A DNA stretch of 64,000 bases, from contig JAFUYH010000013.1 in assembly GCA_017470605.1 (NCBI GenBank), forward strand, positions 62,001 through 126,000, in the 5' to 3' direction. Under the pieces are notes generated by a model. It was given only the letters and a program-made list of their open reading frames with translations, ran no database searches and was not told the DNA's origin. A program made the position numbers and the translations under genes. Numbering within the stretch: position 1 is the first letter of the stretch; each line of letters opens with the position of its first letter. Origin of the DNA: Treponema sp. (lineage in GTDB: Bacteria > Spirochaetota > Spirochaetia > Treponematales > Treponemataceae). Shown here one piece after another: positions 53,828-62,770 of the stretch.

Positions 53828-55642
53828 ATGATAAAAATTAAGAAATCAGGAAAAATTCTGGGGGCTGTATTGGCATCCCTTCTCTTGTTTAATACTAGCT
53901 GTGATGTTTTTCCGCAGACAAGTGAAAAAGAAACAAATACAGAACAGAATACAGAAAACAACGAAAACAACGAAAACAAGGGCGGAATTACAGATACTCA
54001 AAGTGGAGATGATTCTGATAAAAAGGAAAGTGAAAACAAGAAATCTGAAGAAGAAAGCGATGACAAGAAATCTGAAGAAGAAAGTGATGACAAGAAATCT
54101 GAAGAAGAAAGTGATGACAGTCAGGATAAAGATGATAAAAGTCTGGAAACAAGTCTTTCCAGCATAGACTTTGCAAAAGAACTGATTATCGGCTGGAATT
54201 TAGGCAACACCATGGATGCCCCAACAGAAACAGGCTGGGGCATGCCAGAAACTACAAAAGCAATGATTGATGCAGTAAAAGCAGCAGGATTCAAGACAAT
54301 CCGTATTCCTGTAAGCTGGAGTACCCACGTTTCTTCCGACGGAAATTACACAATTGATTCAACCTGGATGGCTCGTGTTAAGACAATTGTTGACTGGGCT
54401 ATTGCAGATGACATGTATGTTATACTGAACGTTCATCACGATAATTATTCAACAAGTGAGATTTCCACTAAAGCAGGCTTTGCAATTTCTACAGATTCTA
54501 CAATTCAGACAAAATCAAAGGCCTACCTAAAAGCAGTTTGGACTCAAATTGCAAGCACTTTTAACAATGATTATAATGAAAAACTGATTTTTGAAGTTTT
54601 GAATGAACCGAGGGCCGTGGGAACTGCTGATGAATGGTATATATCAAATGACAGCACTGCTGAAAAATATTGTGATGTAATTACAGATTATGAAAATACA
54701 TGTATTACCGCAATCAGAGATACAGGCGGAAAAAATGCAAATCGATTCATTATGGTTCCTGGTTATGCCGCCAGCGGAAGTGATCAGACAATGCTGAAAG
54801 CCTATACACTGCCAGAAGACTCTGCAGAAGACAAACTGATTCTTTCAACTCACGCTTACAGTCCATACAACTTTGCGATGGCTAATTCAGATTCTGAATT
54901 CGGAAGTGATGACGAAGATTTTCTTACTTCCATTTTTAATTACTTAAAAACAAACTATACAGACAAGGGAATTGGCGTTGTAATGGGAGAAGCAAGCGCA
55001 TCTAATAAAGACAACACAGAAGAACGCATTAAATGGGTAAAAGATTACTTTGCAAAAGCAAAAGCTGCCGGAATTCCGGTAGTTTTGTGGGACAACATGG
55101 TTTACACAGCGGATGGAAATGAATCAACAGATAGCGGATACAATGGAGAACACCACGGCTGGCTTAACCGCAATGCCTGCAAATGGTACTTCCCTACTAT
55201 AATAAAGGCAATGATGGATACAGTTGGAGTAACAGGATATTTAATTCCAGAATATGTAGTTCCTACAGTAAGCAATATCGGCTGGGATGAAAGCAAGGCT
55301 GTTACAATCTCAACAACATCTTCAACACTTAGCTGGGGAACAGACTGTAAAATAGACAAATCATATTTATCAAATGCCGCCGAAGGTTCAATCTTAAAAA
55401 TCACATTTGCAGCAACTGGAGCTGCAATTAAAATCATAAATTCAGATTGGACTACTTACAGCAACGGCACAATAGTAAACGGTTCTGTAACAAGTGATGA
55501 CGGAGTTATAACAGCAAGTGATACCAGTCTGTATTATACATTAACGGCCAGTGACGCATCAGCATGGAAGACTCATGATATTTACATTGCAGGACAAAAC
55601 GGAACCGTAACAGGAATATATTTTCAGGCTTCCTCAAACTAA
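53828..55642 (+). CDS. GH5 endoglucanase lipoprotein with C-terminal binding module
   Basis: With the start at 53828 (GGAGG at 53818-53822) the protein has 604 residues. A lipobox ends FNTSC. Residues about 30-115 form an acidic linker rich in Glu, Asp, Lys and Ser, including three KKSEEESDD-type repeats. The GH5 barrel follows: IIGWNLGNTMDAP, IRIPVSWSTHV, VILNVHHDN, the acid/base Glu in FEVLNEPRAVG and the nucleophile Glu in GVVMGEASAS. About 120 C-terminal residues (VSNIGWDESKAVTIS ... YFQASS) look like a carbohydrate-binding beta-sandwich. The enzyme should cut cellulose or related glucans at the cell surface. Confidence 0.9.
   Translation: MIKIKKSGKILGAVLASLLLFNTSCDVFPQTSEKETNTEQNTENNENNENKGGITDTQSGDDSDKKESENKKSEEESDDKKSEEESDDKKSEEESDDSQDKDDKSLETSLSSIDFAKELIIGWNLGNTMDAPTETGWGMPETTKAMIDAVKAAGFKTIRIPVSWSTHVSSDGNYTIDSTWMARVKTIVDWAIADDMYVILNVHHDNYSTSEISTKAGFAISTDSTIQTKSKAYLKAVWTQIASTFNNDYNEKLIFEVLNEPRAVGTADEWYISNDSTAEKYCDVITDYENTCITAIRDTGGKNANRFIMVPGYAASGSDQTMLKAYTLPEDSAEDKLILSTHAYSPYNFAMANSDSEFGSDDEDFLTSIFNYLKTNYTDKGIGVVMGEASASNKDNTEERIKWVKDYFAKAKAAGIPVVLWDNMVYTADGNESTDSGYNGEHHGWLNRNACKWYFPTIIKAMMDTVGVTGYLIPEYVVPTVSNIGWDESKAVTISTTSSTLSWGTDCKIDKSYLSNAAEGSILKITFAATGAAIKIINSDWTTYSNGTIVNGSVTSDDGVITASDTSLYYTLTASDASAWKTHDIYIAGQNGTVTGIYFQASSN
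54036..54116 (+). repeat. 27-bp tandem repeat, three copies, in GH5 linker
   Basis: Three copies of a 27-base unit (starts at 54036, 54063 and 54090), differing by one base, encode the Lys-Lys-Ser-Glu-Glu-Glu-Ser-Asp-Asp linker repeat. The reading frame is kept, so copy number can vary the linker length. Confidence 0.95.
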
Positions 55643-55660
55643 AACATTCCAAAACTAAAA

Positions 55661-55709
55661 AAAAAGCATGGGCAGATATTCAAAAAAAGGATTGAAGTCC
55701 GTGCTTTTT
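55661..55709 (+). terminator. Terminator after GH5 gene
   Basis: AAAAAGCATGG and CCGTGCTTTTT pair over 11 bp with one T-G wobble and end in a T-run. A-rich on the 5' arm, it could work on both strands. Confidence 0.75.
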
Positions 55710-55720
55710 CATTTCTTAAA

Positions 55721-55785
55721 TTTATGCATATCTTTTGTATATTTATGCATTATCACTTTACGCAAAGCACAGTTTTAATTATACT
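55721..55785 (+). promoter_or_regulatory. ilvC promoter with upstream direct repeat
   Basis: TTTACG (55757-55762), a 17-bp spacer and TATACT (55780-55785) form a promoter 33 bases before ilvC. TTTATGCAT occurs twice upstream (55721 and 55742), with starts 21 bp apart, two helical turns, which suggests a site for a dimeric regulator. Confidence 0.5.
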
Positions 55786-55818
55786 AAAGATATTAAAATT
55801 CACAAAAGAGGTCCTGCG

Positions 55819-57297
55819 ATGGGAAACAACTATTTTAACTCAATTCCATGGAGAGAGGCACGTCTTCAGCTCGGTCACTGCCGCTCTATGGCAAAGGAAG
55901 AATTTTCAGACGGAGTAAACGCACTTAAAGGAAAGAAGATTGTAATCGTCGGATGCGGTGCACAGGGATTAAACCAGGGCATGTGTCTGCGTGATTCTGG
56001 TCTTGATGTCAGCTACGCTCTTCGTGAAAGCGCAATCAAAGAAAAGCGCCAGTCCTGGAAAAACGCTACAGAAAACGGTTTCAAAGTGGGTACTTATGAT
56101 GAGATGATTCCAACAGCAGACCTTGTTGGAAACCTCACTCCAGATAAACAGCACACTCCTGTTATTACAGAAGTTATGTCTAAAATGAAGAAAGGCTCTG
56201 CCCTCTGGTACAGCCACGGATTCAACATGATTGAAGAAGGAATGCAGATTCGTCCTGATATTACTGTTGTAATGTGCGCACCTAAGGGACCAGGTACAGA
56301 AGTTTGGCACGAATTCCAGCGCGGATTCGGTGTACCAGATCTTATCGCCGTTCACCCGGTAAACGACCCTGAAGGCAAGGGCTGGGCTTATGCAAAGGCT
56401 CTGGCTGTCGGTATGGGAGGAAGCAAGGCAGGTGTTCTTGAATCATCATTCGTTGCAGAAGTAAAATCTGACCTTATGGGCGAACAGACAATCCTCTGCG
56501 GTATGCTGCAGGCAGGAACAATCGTTTGCTACGACAAGATGATTGAAGAAGGAATCAGCCCTGAATATGCTACAAAATTCCTTATGCACGGCTGGAACGT
56601 AGTTTCGGAAGCCCTGAAATGGGGTGGAATTACAAACATGATGGACCGCCTTTCTAACCCTGCAAAAATCAAGGCAAACGAAATTTCTAAAGATATTAAA
56701 AAGCTCCTTGCCCCACTCTATCAGAAGCACATGGATGACATCATCTCGGGCAAATTCTCAAGCACAATGATGGAAGACTGGAAGGCTGGAGATAAAGACC
56801 TTCTTGCATGGCGTGAAGAAACAGGAAAACTTCCATTTGAAAAGAATGCTGAATCAAATGAAGAAATCAGCGAGCAGGAATACTTTGACAAGGGAATTCT
56901 TCTTGTTGCAATGGTTAAAGCCGGCTGTGAACTTGCATTTGAAACTATGGTTGATGCAGGAATTAAACCTGAATCAGCTTACTACGAGTCACTCCACGAA
57001 GTTCCTCTTATTGCAAACCTCATTGACCGCAAGCGTCTTTACGAGATGAACCGCGTAATTTCTGATACTGCAGAATACGGATGCTACCTCTTTAGCCGCG
57101 TTGCCGCTCCAATGATGGCAAAAGACCTTATGCCAAAACTTCATACTGATGTAATCGGCAAGGGACTTGACCTTAAGGATACCAGCGTAAGCAATGCAGA
57201 ACTCGTTGCCGTAAACGCAGAAATCCGCAACCACCCTATCGAAGTTGTTGGCCGAAAATTACGCGAATACATGTCTGCGATGAAGCCTTTACTGTAG
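55819..57297 (+). CDS. ilvC: Ketol-acid reductoisomerase, class II
   Basis: A 492-residue enzyme of the long E. coli type that converts acetohydroxy acids to dihydroxy acids in valine and isoleucine synthesis, using NADPH and Mg. I start at [19 protein letters not shown] (55819) because AGAGG precedes it; an in-frame ATG at 55735 would add residues not seen in the family. The Rossmann loop is [22 protein letters not shown], and the duplicated metal-binding knotted domain includes [15 protein letters not shown] and [12 protein letters not shown]. The gene 3' end is duplicated downstream. Confidence 0.95.
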   Translation: MGNNYFNSIPWREARLQLGHCRSMAKEEFSDGVNALKGKKIVIVGCGAQGLNQGMCLRDSGLDVSYALRESAIKEKRQSWKNATENGFKVGTYDEMIPTADLVGNLTPDKQHTPVITEVMSKMKKGSALWYSHGFNMIEEGMQIRPDITVVMCAPKGPGTEVWHEFQRGFGVPDLIAVHPVNDPEGKGWAYAKALAVGMGGSKAGVLESSFVAEVKSDLMGEQTILCGMLQAGTIVCYDKMIEEGISPEYATKFLMHGWNVVSEALKWGGITNMMDRLSNPAKIKANEISKDIKKLLAPLYQKHMDDIISGKFSSTMMEDWKAGDKDLLAWREETGKLPFEKNAESNEEISEQEYFDKGILLVAMVKAGCELAFETMVDAGIKPESAYYESLHEVPLIANLIDRKRLYEMNRVISDTAEYGCYLFSRVAAPMMAKDLMPKLHTDVIGKGLDLKDTSVSNAELVAVNAEIRNHPIEVVGRKLREYMSAMKPLL

Positions 57298-57402
57298 AGC
57301 TATGACAGCAATGAAAGCCATAATTTAGTCCTGCGGACTAAATTATTTCACGAGTTTGCTGACGCAAACTCGCCTTTACTGTAGAGCTATAGCAGCAATG
57401 AA
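57286..57402. repeat. Duplicated ilvC 3' end flanking two hairpins
   Basis: The 30 bases 57286-57315, starting at the codons for Pro-Leu-Leu-stop, recur at 57373-57402 with two mismatches. Between them lie a 12-bp perfect hairpin ATAATTTAGTCC-TGC-GGACTAAATTAT and the family C hairpin CGAGTTTGC-TGAC-GCAAACTCG (57351-57372). This is the same layout as at the end of groL. Confidence 0.85.
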
Positions 57403-57528
57403 GGGGATGTCTAATAAGTAAGTAATGCGGTGGTTGAGCTTGTCGAAACCACCACATATAGTGTAAATGGTCATTTCGACAAGCCCAATGACCGCAGTCC
57501 CAAATCTTATTAGACTTCCCCTTTTTTA
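57401..57528 (+). terminator. Large terminator hairpin enclosing a family B repeat pair
   Basis: An 18-base arm at 57401-57418 (starting AAGGGGATGTC) pairs with 57506-57523 with one mismatch, then T6 follows. Inside are two family B palindromes in opposite orientation (57429-57453 and 57469-57493), each with a TCGA core. It separates the convergent ilvC and SLBB genes. Confidence 0.75.
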
Positions 57529-58956
57529 TTTAGAAAGTACAGTGTAATAAAGAGTCAAACCAGATAATGCTAGAGAAAGAAAAGTTGTAATAATAGCTGC
57601 ATACTGATTAAAATAATATGTAAAAGAATTCGTTTTAGCATTTATATTGGTTTCCGGCTGAATAAATGCATTTTTAGCTACAGGTTTTCCATTTATATCC
57701 GTAATTTTTACAGCCCCGAAAGAATTTTTCCCTTTTACAAATCCACCGGCAAGACCAATATAATATTCATAGGTTCTATCTGGAATATAAGGATATCGTC
57801 CAGGAGAAGAAACACTGCCTGAAACAGTAACAAAGAACTGCCTAAATGGAATAATCAAAACATCATTTGGTTTTACCTGCATGTCTGAATAAAACGAAGA
57901 ATCATACAAACTGCGTCTTATATCAAATTTTAATATCTCGCCATCTCTAACGATGTAAGCATTATCAATATCTGAAACAGCAGTAAAATAATCACCATAA
58001 TTTCTTACAAGTTGGGCATAATTCATTTCATTTTCAAAACGCACCGTAATTCTATTAGAAGTCTGTAAATCAGAATCACTTTCCGCCTTTACAGCCCCTT
58101 CTATAAACATAACAGGCTTAAGACTTCTAAACGAAGGTATATAAACTGTATCATACGAATCTAAAATGTATGTATTATCAATTTTGTCCAGATAAACCTT
58201 TTTCCCACTCTTAAAATTTTTATCAATCTGCTTTGTAACTTCAATTCTTGAAATATCAGCCGTAGACAAGAGACCATGGGCATAAGATTCAATTAAATCT
58301 GAAAGATTTTCGCCATCCAGTAATTCATATTGTCCCGGTCTTTCTACGTCCCCCTCAATATTAACAACTCTTCCTGAGCGTAAAAAATTTATAGTATCGT
58401 TCGGTCTTAAATAAGGATTTTCAGTAATTTTACCATTGCGAGAGGCAGAAAACAGATCATAATGGCAAGAAAGATTATCACAACTGATAACCTCTACATT
58501 TCTTTTTGAAGAGAAGTCTGTAGAATATGCTTCGTAAATTGAAGAAAGCCTTGTAAGTGAATTTATACGTAATTCTTGACAGTTTTTACATTCCCCGGTT
58601 ATATATATCTTAAAAACTGCAGGTGTCGAAAGGACAAACTGAACACCGCTCATAGGATCATTTTTTAAAACCAGATTTTCAACCTGACTTTTTAATGTAA
58701 TATATTTTTTATTACGAGCATCAATAACTCCATATCCGCCAACACGAATTTGATAAGTTGAATCAACAGTGATTAATACAGAACTATCGCGGTAATAAAG
58801 TGTATAAACATCACCGGCGGTTACTACATAATCATTACTTGCAATTGCAACACGAGCAAGTTCTGAACTTGCGCCAGCAGTTGCTACATCAGCAGCCCAT
58901 AAGGTAACCTTAAAAATAATTAAAAATAGAACGCAAACAAACTTTTTATAACTCAT
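57526..58956 (-). CDS. SLBB-domain envelope protein
   Basis: A 476-residue protein with a signal peptide (FVCVLFLIIFKVTLWA), a Wza-like N-terminal region (YVVTAGDVYTLYYRDSS ... YGVIDARNKKYITL) and two or three SLBB-type beta-grasp repeats (VVNIEGDVERPGQYELLDGENLSDLIESYAHG; FFVTVSGSVSSPGRYPYIPDRTYEYYIGLAGG). It ends with one hydrophobic span (AAIITTFLSLALSGLTLYYTV). Related proteins take part in polysaccharide export. No exopolysaccharide genes are nearby, so the cargo is unclear. It is divergent from the XRE regulator across a palindrome-rich gap. Confidence 0.75.
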   Translation of the reverse strand: MSYKKFVCVLFLIIFKVTLWAADVATAGASSELARVAIASNDYVVTAGDVYTLYYRDSSVLITVDSTYQIRVGGYGVIDARNKKYITLKSQVENLVLKNDPMSGVQFVLSTPAVFKIYITGECKNCQELRINSLTRLSSIYEAYSTDFSSKRNVEVISCDNLSCHYDLFSASRNGKITENPYLRPNDTINFLRSGRVVNIEGDVERPGQYELLDGENLSDLIESYAHGLLSTADISRIEVTKQIDKNFKSGKKVYLDKIDNTYILDSYDTVYIPSFRSLKPVMFIEGAVKAESDSDLQTSNRITVRFENEMNYAQLVRNYGDYFTAVSDIDNAYIVRDGEILKFDIRRSLYDSSFYSDMQVKPNDVLIIPFRQFFVTVSGSVSSPGRYPYIPDRTYEYYIGLAGGFVKGKNSFGAVKITDINGKPVAKNAFIQPETNINAKTNSFTYYFNQYAAIITTFLSLALSGLTLYYTVLSK

Positions 58957-59037
58957 AATCTCTTAGAAAAAAACTGTTAGAAAAACTATGACTAACCACA
59001 TGCTCAAAAGAACAAGTAAATACTTATTAAATTTCAT

Positions 59038-59137
59038 AACTATAATATAAATAGTAATATTTTACTATTTATATTATAGTTATTATTTTACTAACTTTCA
59101 ATACTATCGATTCTATTATTAGTATTTTTTTACTAAT
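59038..59137. promoter_or_regulatory. Palindromic operator region between SLBB and XRE genes
   Basis: A perfect 20-bp inverted repeat (59038-59057 with 59062-59081, 4-base loop) is followed by ATTAGTA-TTTTTT-TACTAAT (59118-59137), which overlaps the XRE start codon. TTTTACTA-type half sites recur at 59061, 59085 and 59127. This is probably a multi-site operator for the XRE protein controlling both divergent genes. Confidence 0.6.
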
Positions 59138-59489
59138 GAAATTTAATGAAAATCTAAAATACTACATGGAAAGTCGCGGGATACAGACGAAGGAACTTTC
59201 GGCAAAAACAGGAATTAAAATAGATACAATAAACAGTTATTTAAAGACAAATGGTTCTCTTCCAAATATAGAAAATGCCTTCAAACTGGCCCAGACGCTT
59301 GATATTACAATGGAAGAGTTAACAGAAGGGAGCATAGTTCCTAAGAAACATGCCCCCATAGAAATTAAGATTCCAAAAGAATTGGAAGAAATACAGGATA
59401 TTGCAAACATGTTAACCAAGTTTTCACAAAAAGATATTGCGATTATTTACAACCTGGTAACAAGTCTGCATCAAAAATATATAAAATAA
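59136..59489 (+). CDS. XRE-family transcription regulator
   Basis: A 117-residue protein with an N-terminal HTH_3 domain (residues 6-62: LKYYMESRGIQTKELSAKTGIKIDTINSYLKTNGSLPNIENAFKLAQTLDI is its extent) and a C-terminal helical part (LEEIQDIANMLTKFSQKDIAIIYNLVTSLH) for dimerisation. No ribosome binding site precedes the ATG, and an inverted repeat overlaps the start codon, which suggests tight autorepression. It is divergent from the SLBB gene and followed by a convergent chemoreceptor 4 bases later. Confidence 0.85.
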   Translation: MKFNENLKYYMESRGIQTKELSAKTGIKIDTINSYLKTNGSLPNIENAFKLAQTLDITMEELTEGSIVPKKHAPIEIKIPKELEEIQDIANMLTKFSQKDIAIIYNLVTSLHQKYIK

Positions 59490-59493
59490 CAGC

Positions 59494-61542
59494 TTATGCC
59501 TTAAACTGCCCAAGCAGAGAAGACATTATATCGATATTTTCTTTTGTCTGAGTTGCAAGTTCAGAAACGCTCTGGGTAGAAGCACTAATCTGCTGGGACC
59601 CGGCAGCCATTTCATCCATACTTCCAAGAATTGTCTGAGAAATCTGAGCAACCTGCCCCATGTCCTCCTGAACATTCTCAATGCCGCTCTTCAAATCTAC
59701 AGACTTGTCATTTACTATCATTGACTGACTCTTCATGTCATTAAGAGCTTCCAGAATCTGGTTAGAAGCCTGACTCTGCTCAGACATAGCATTGTCTATC
59801 TGCTGCATGATTGTATCTGTAGCACTCAACTGAGTAACGATAGACTCAAAGGCATTCTGAGAATCTTTTGAAAGGCCAACAACTTCCTGAATGGAAGCAG
59901 AAATACCTTTAAGTTCTGTATTAATCTGCTTAGACTGATTTGATGTAGTTTCTGCAAGTTTACGGATTTCATCAGCAACAACACTGAAGCCCTTTCCTGC
60001 TTCACCTGCGTGAGCCGCTTCAATTGCCGCATTCATGGCAAGAAGATTTGTCTGTGAAGCAACCTGGGCAATCATATTGTTTGCTTGCAAAAGCATCTGA
60101 GACTGTTCAGACATTTCTGTAACCTTAGCACTTACATTGTCAATTTTTGCACTGCTGTCACTTACATTTGCATCCAGAACCTCTATATTATTTGCCATCT
60201 TCTTTACAGAATTTGTAACGGAAGCAATATTGCTGAGCATTTCTTCAATAGCGGCAGAAGATTCTGTAATTCCTGCAACCTGATTATTAATAAGGTTTAC
60301 AAGTTCCTGCACGTTATCCGCAGATTTTGAAAGAACCAGAACTGTATCAGCAACTGCTTCTGACTGAGTTTGAGACTGATGACGTACACTGTCTATGTTT
60401 GCCATAATCTCGGTTGTTGCAGATGCAGTTTCCTGGGCATTTGTTCCAAGATTCAAACCAATTTCACCCAAAGAACGCTGGGCTTCATTCAGTTTCAGAA
60501 TTATTTCCTGAAGAATACCAATAAAGATATTTACATGACTGCTGAGCTCTGCAAATTCATCCTGTCCTTTTACAGGAACTCTTGTAGTAAGGTCAGCATC
60601 GCCGGAAGCAAGATTTTCCATTGAATCGCGTACAAAGCGCAGTTTCTTAATGATGAGTGTATAAATAAGTACAATCATAACAAGAAGCAGTATGATAGTC
60701 AGCACAGTAGTCATGCTGATAAGAGGAACAAAGATTTCTGTAGCTATATCACGAACGATAGAAAGAGGTTCTCCAAGGAAGAATGCTGTAAGAGGATTTC
60801 CAAGTTCATCTCTGATTGGGAAATATACGGCGATGTATCTTATGTTATTTACAGTTGTAATAAGAACAACATCTTCACCTTTCATTACTCTGTCTATTAT
60901 AGATGTATCTTTTATATCTGTTCCTTTCATTCCTGTTAAGGAAGTATAAATTCTCTTATTACCAGAAAAATAAGTTGCATCAATACTATAAAGGTCAGTT
61001 ATGCGCTTAATAAGAGCATCGCCGGAAATCTGCTGTTTTGAAACAGCCGCACCTATAATCCTGCCGTCTACAGTAATCGGCTTTGCACAAATTCCAAAGA
61101 TTTCTTTATTTTCTTTATAGAGTCCAAAGGCTTCCACTCCCCCCAAGGCTTTCATGACATAAACAGACGCATCTACGGAACCAAGACTGGTTGTAGAGCG
61201 TTTTTTTCCGCTTGCATCATAGATTGCGGCATTTTCTGTGTTATAGTAATTTATTGCCTGATGGCAGACATCATTTACATAAAGGGGAGAAAAATCATTT
61301 TCCTTATATCCTTCTGAAAAAACTTCAGCAAGCCATCCTGCAGCATTTTTAAGATTATCAGCCATCTCATTTATAATCTGAGTAACACCTTTAGATTCGT
61401 TTACCAGGGTTGATTCCATGTATTTTACAACTCCAGATTCAAGACGGTTATCAATCACGATGAATAATGCCATGGTAAACACCATCATGCCGACTATTAA
61501 TGAACCGACAACTCTAAAAGCAACAGACTGAACCTTCTTCAT
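59494..61542 (-). CDS. Methyl-accepting chemotaxis protein
   Basis: A 682-residue chemoreceptor. The first span is [21 protein letters not shown] periplasmic Cache-type domain follows (residues about 45-265: [47 protein letters not shown]), then the second span ([22 protein letters not shown]), a HAMP domain (residues about 290-340) and the signalling hairpin [25 protein letters not shown] lies before the ATG. Sequence divergence in the sensor from the receptor at 38918 suggests a different ligand. Confidence 0.93.
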   Translation of the reverse strand: MKKVQSVAFRVVGSLIVGMMVFTMALFIVIDNRLESGVVKYMESTLVNESKGVTQIINEMADNLKNAAGWLAEVFSEGYKENDFSPLYVNDVCHQAINYYNTENAAIYDASGKKRSTTSLGSVDASVYVMKALGGVEAFGLYKENKEIFGICAKPITVDGRIIGAAVSKQQISGDALIKRITDLYSIDATYFSGNKRIYTSLTGMKGTDIKDTSIIDRVMKGEDVVLITTVNNIRYIAVYFPIRDELGNPLTAFFLGEPLSIVRDIATEIFVPLISMTTVLTIILLLVMIVLIYTLIIKKLRFVRDSMENLASGDADLTTRVPVKGQDEFAELSSHVNIFIGILQEIILKLNEAQRSLGEIGLNLGTNAQETASATTEIMANIDSVRHQSQTQSEAVADTVLVLSKSADNVQELVNLINNQVAGITESSAAIEEMLSNIASVTNSVKKMANNIEVLDANVSDSSAKIDNVSAKVTEMSEQSQMLLQANNMIAQVASQTNLLAMNAAIEAAHAGEAGKGFSVVADEIRKLAETTSNQSKQINTELKGISASIQEVVGLSKDSQNAFESIVTQLSATDTIMQQIDNAMSEQSQASNQILEALNDMKSQSMIVNDKSVDLKSGIENVQEDMGQVAQISQTILGSMDEMAAGSQQISASTQSVSELATQTKENIDIMSSLLGQFKA

Positions 61543-61632
61543 ATATTTCCTCCAAAGATAAAAAACTAGTTGTATGAGAATAAAGTATAACAGAAAAATA
61601 CAATAATATAAAGGAATAAAAATCGATAATCA

Positions 61633-61674
61633 TTTACGAAAACGTTTGCGTAAATCAGAATATGGGTTTATTAT
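61633..61674 (+). promoter_or_regulatory. lacI-type gene promoter with own operator
   Basis: TTGCGT (61646-61651), a 17-bp spacer and TATTAT (61669-61674) predict transcription starting at the ATG at 61681. The inverted repeat TTTACG...CGTAAA around AAAACGTTTG (61633-61654) overlaps the -35 and contains AACGTTT, as does the operator at 62735. Confidence 0.65.
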
Positions 61675-61680
61675 AAGGAC

Positions 61681-62691
61681 ATGGTAACTCTAAAAGATAT
61701 TGCAAAAGAATGTAAAGTTTCATTTTCTACAGTAAGTAAGGCATTAAAAGGTGATTCAGAAATAAGTGCGGAAACCCAAAAACTTGTTCAGGACATGGCA
61801 AAAAAAATGGGCTATCACCCTAACCTTGCAGCTAGAACTTTGAGAACAAAGCGTACTTTTGATATTGGAGTAATTTTTGAAGACAAAACTGGAGCAGGAT
61901 TTCAGCATCAGTATTTTGCCACTGTTTTAAGCGGTCTGCAGACAGTTGCACAGGAAAAGGGTTATGAAATCACCCTTACAAGTACAAAATCTGTAAAAGG
62001 ATATGATTACTACAACCACATGAAAGGACGTGGTTTTGACGGAGTTGCCATTCTTTCCAGTGATTTTGCCGCTGCAGAAATGAAAAAGCTGGTTCAGAGC
62101 GACATTCCTACAGTTACGCTGGACTTTTTTTATGACAAAAAACATACCGCGGTTATGAGCAATAATATAGCAGGAATTTCTGAACTTGCCGAATATGTTA
62201 TTTCTATGGGACACAGAAAGATTGCCATGATTCATGGCGAAAACACCCTTGTAACAAAGGAGCGCATTGACTCCTTCAAGAAAACCTGCAGCATGCACAG
62301 CATTACAATTCCTGACGAATATTTTGCGGAGGCACTTTATAACGATCCTCTTACAAGCGGCGAAGCGACAAGCATTCTGCTTTCACTCCCGGAACCGCCA
62401 ACCTGCATTTTTTATCCTGATGACTATTCGGCTCTGGGTGGAATACGAGAACTGAACGCAAGGGGACTGAAAGCCGGAAAGGACATAAGCATTGTGGGAT
62501 ATGATGGAATCATGCTTACTTCCATGATGATTCCTCCTCTCACAACTTATGAACAGGACGGCAGAAAAATAGGAGCAACAATCGCCAGAAATCTTATTGC
62601 AAACATAGAACAGGGAGATTCCTACAAACCGGAAAGGGAACTTGTTTCCGGAAGAATGTTAAAAGGTGGCACAGTCACAAAAATCAACTGA
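61681..62691 (+). CDS. LacI-family transcription regulator
   Basis: A 336-residue regulator with the LacI helix-turn-helix at residues 3-25 (LKDIAKECKVSFSTVSKALKG), the hinge helix NLAARTLRTKRT and a periplasmic-binding-protein-like sugar domain (DIGVIFEDKTG, GRGFDGVAILSSDF, MGHRKIAMIHGE, DISIVGYDGIMLTSMMIPPLTTYEQD). It probably senses cellobiose, another cello-oligosaccharide or a derived sugar, because the next gene is cellobiose phosphorylase with a LacI-type operator at its start site. The predicted mRNA is leaderless. Confidence 0.92.
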   Translation: MVTLKDIAKECKVSFSTVSKALKGDSEISAETQKLVQDMAKKMGYHPNLAARTLRTKRTFDIGVIFEDKTGAGFQHQYFATVLSGLQTVAQEKGYEITLTSTKSVKGYDYYNHMKGRGFDGVAILSSDFAAAEMKKLVQSDIPTVTLDFFYDKKHTAVMSNNIAGISELAEYVISMGHRKIAMIHGENTLVTKERIDSFKKTCSMHSITIPDEYFAEALYNDPLTSGEATSILLSLPEPPTCIFYPDDYSALGGIRELNARGLKAGKDISIVGYDGIMLTSMMIPPLTTYEQDGRKIGATIARNLIANIEQGDSYKPERELVSGRMLKGGTVTKIN

Positions 62692-62698
62692 TTACTTA

Positions 62699-62748
62699 TT
62701 GCAAATTAAACAAGGTTATTGTATACTTCAACTACAACGTTTTCGTTG
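62699..62748 (+). promoter_or_regulatory. Cellobiose phosphorylase promoter and LacI-type operator
   Basis: TTGCAA (62699-62704), a 17-bp spacer and TATACT (62722-62727) form a good promoter. CAACG-TTTT-CGTTG (62735-62748) covers the predicted start site, so a bound LacI protein would block initiation. Confidence 0.75.
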
Positions 62749-62770
62749 AAAAAACAGATAGAGGTTAAAA

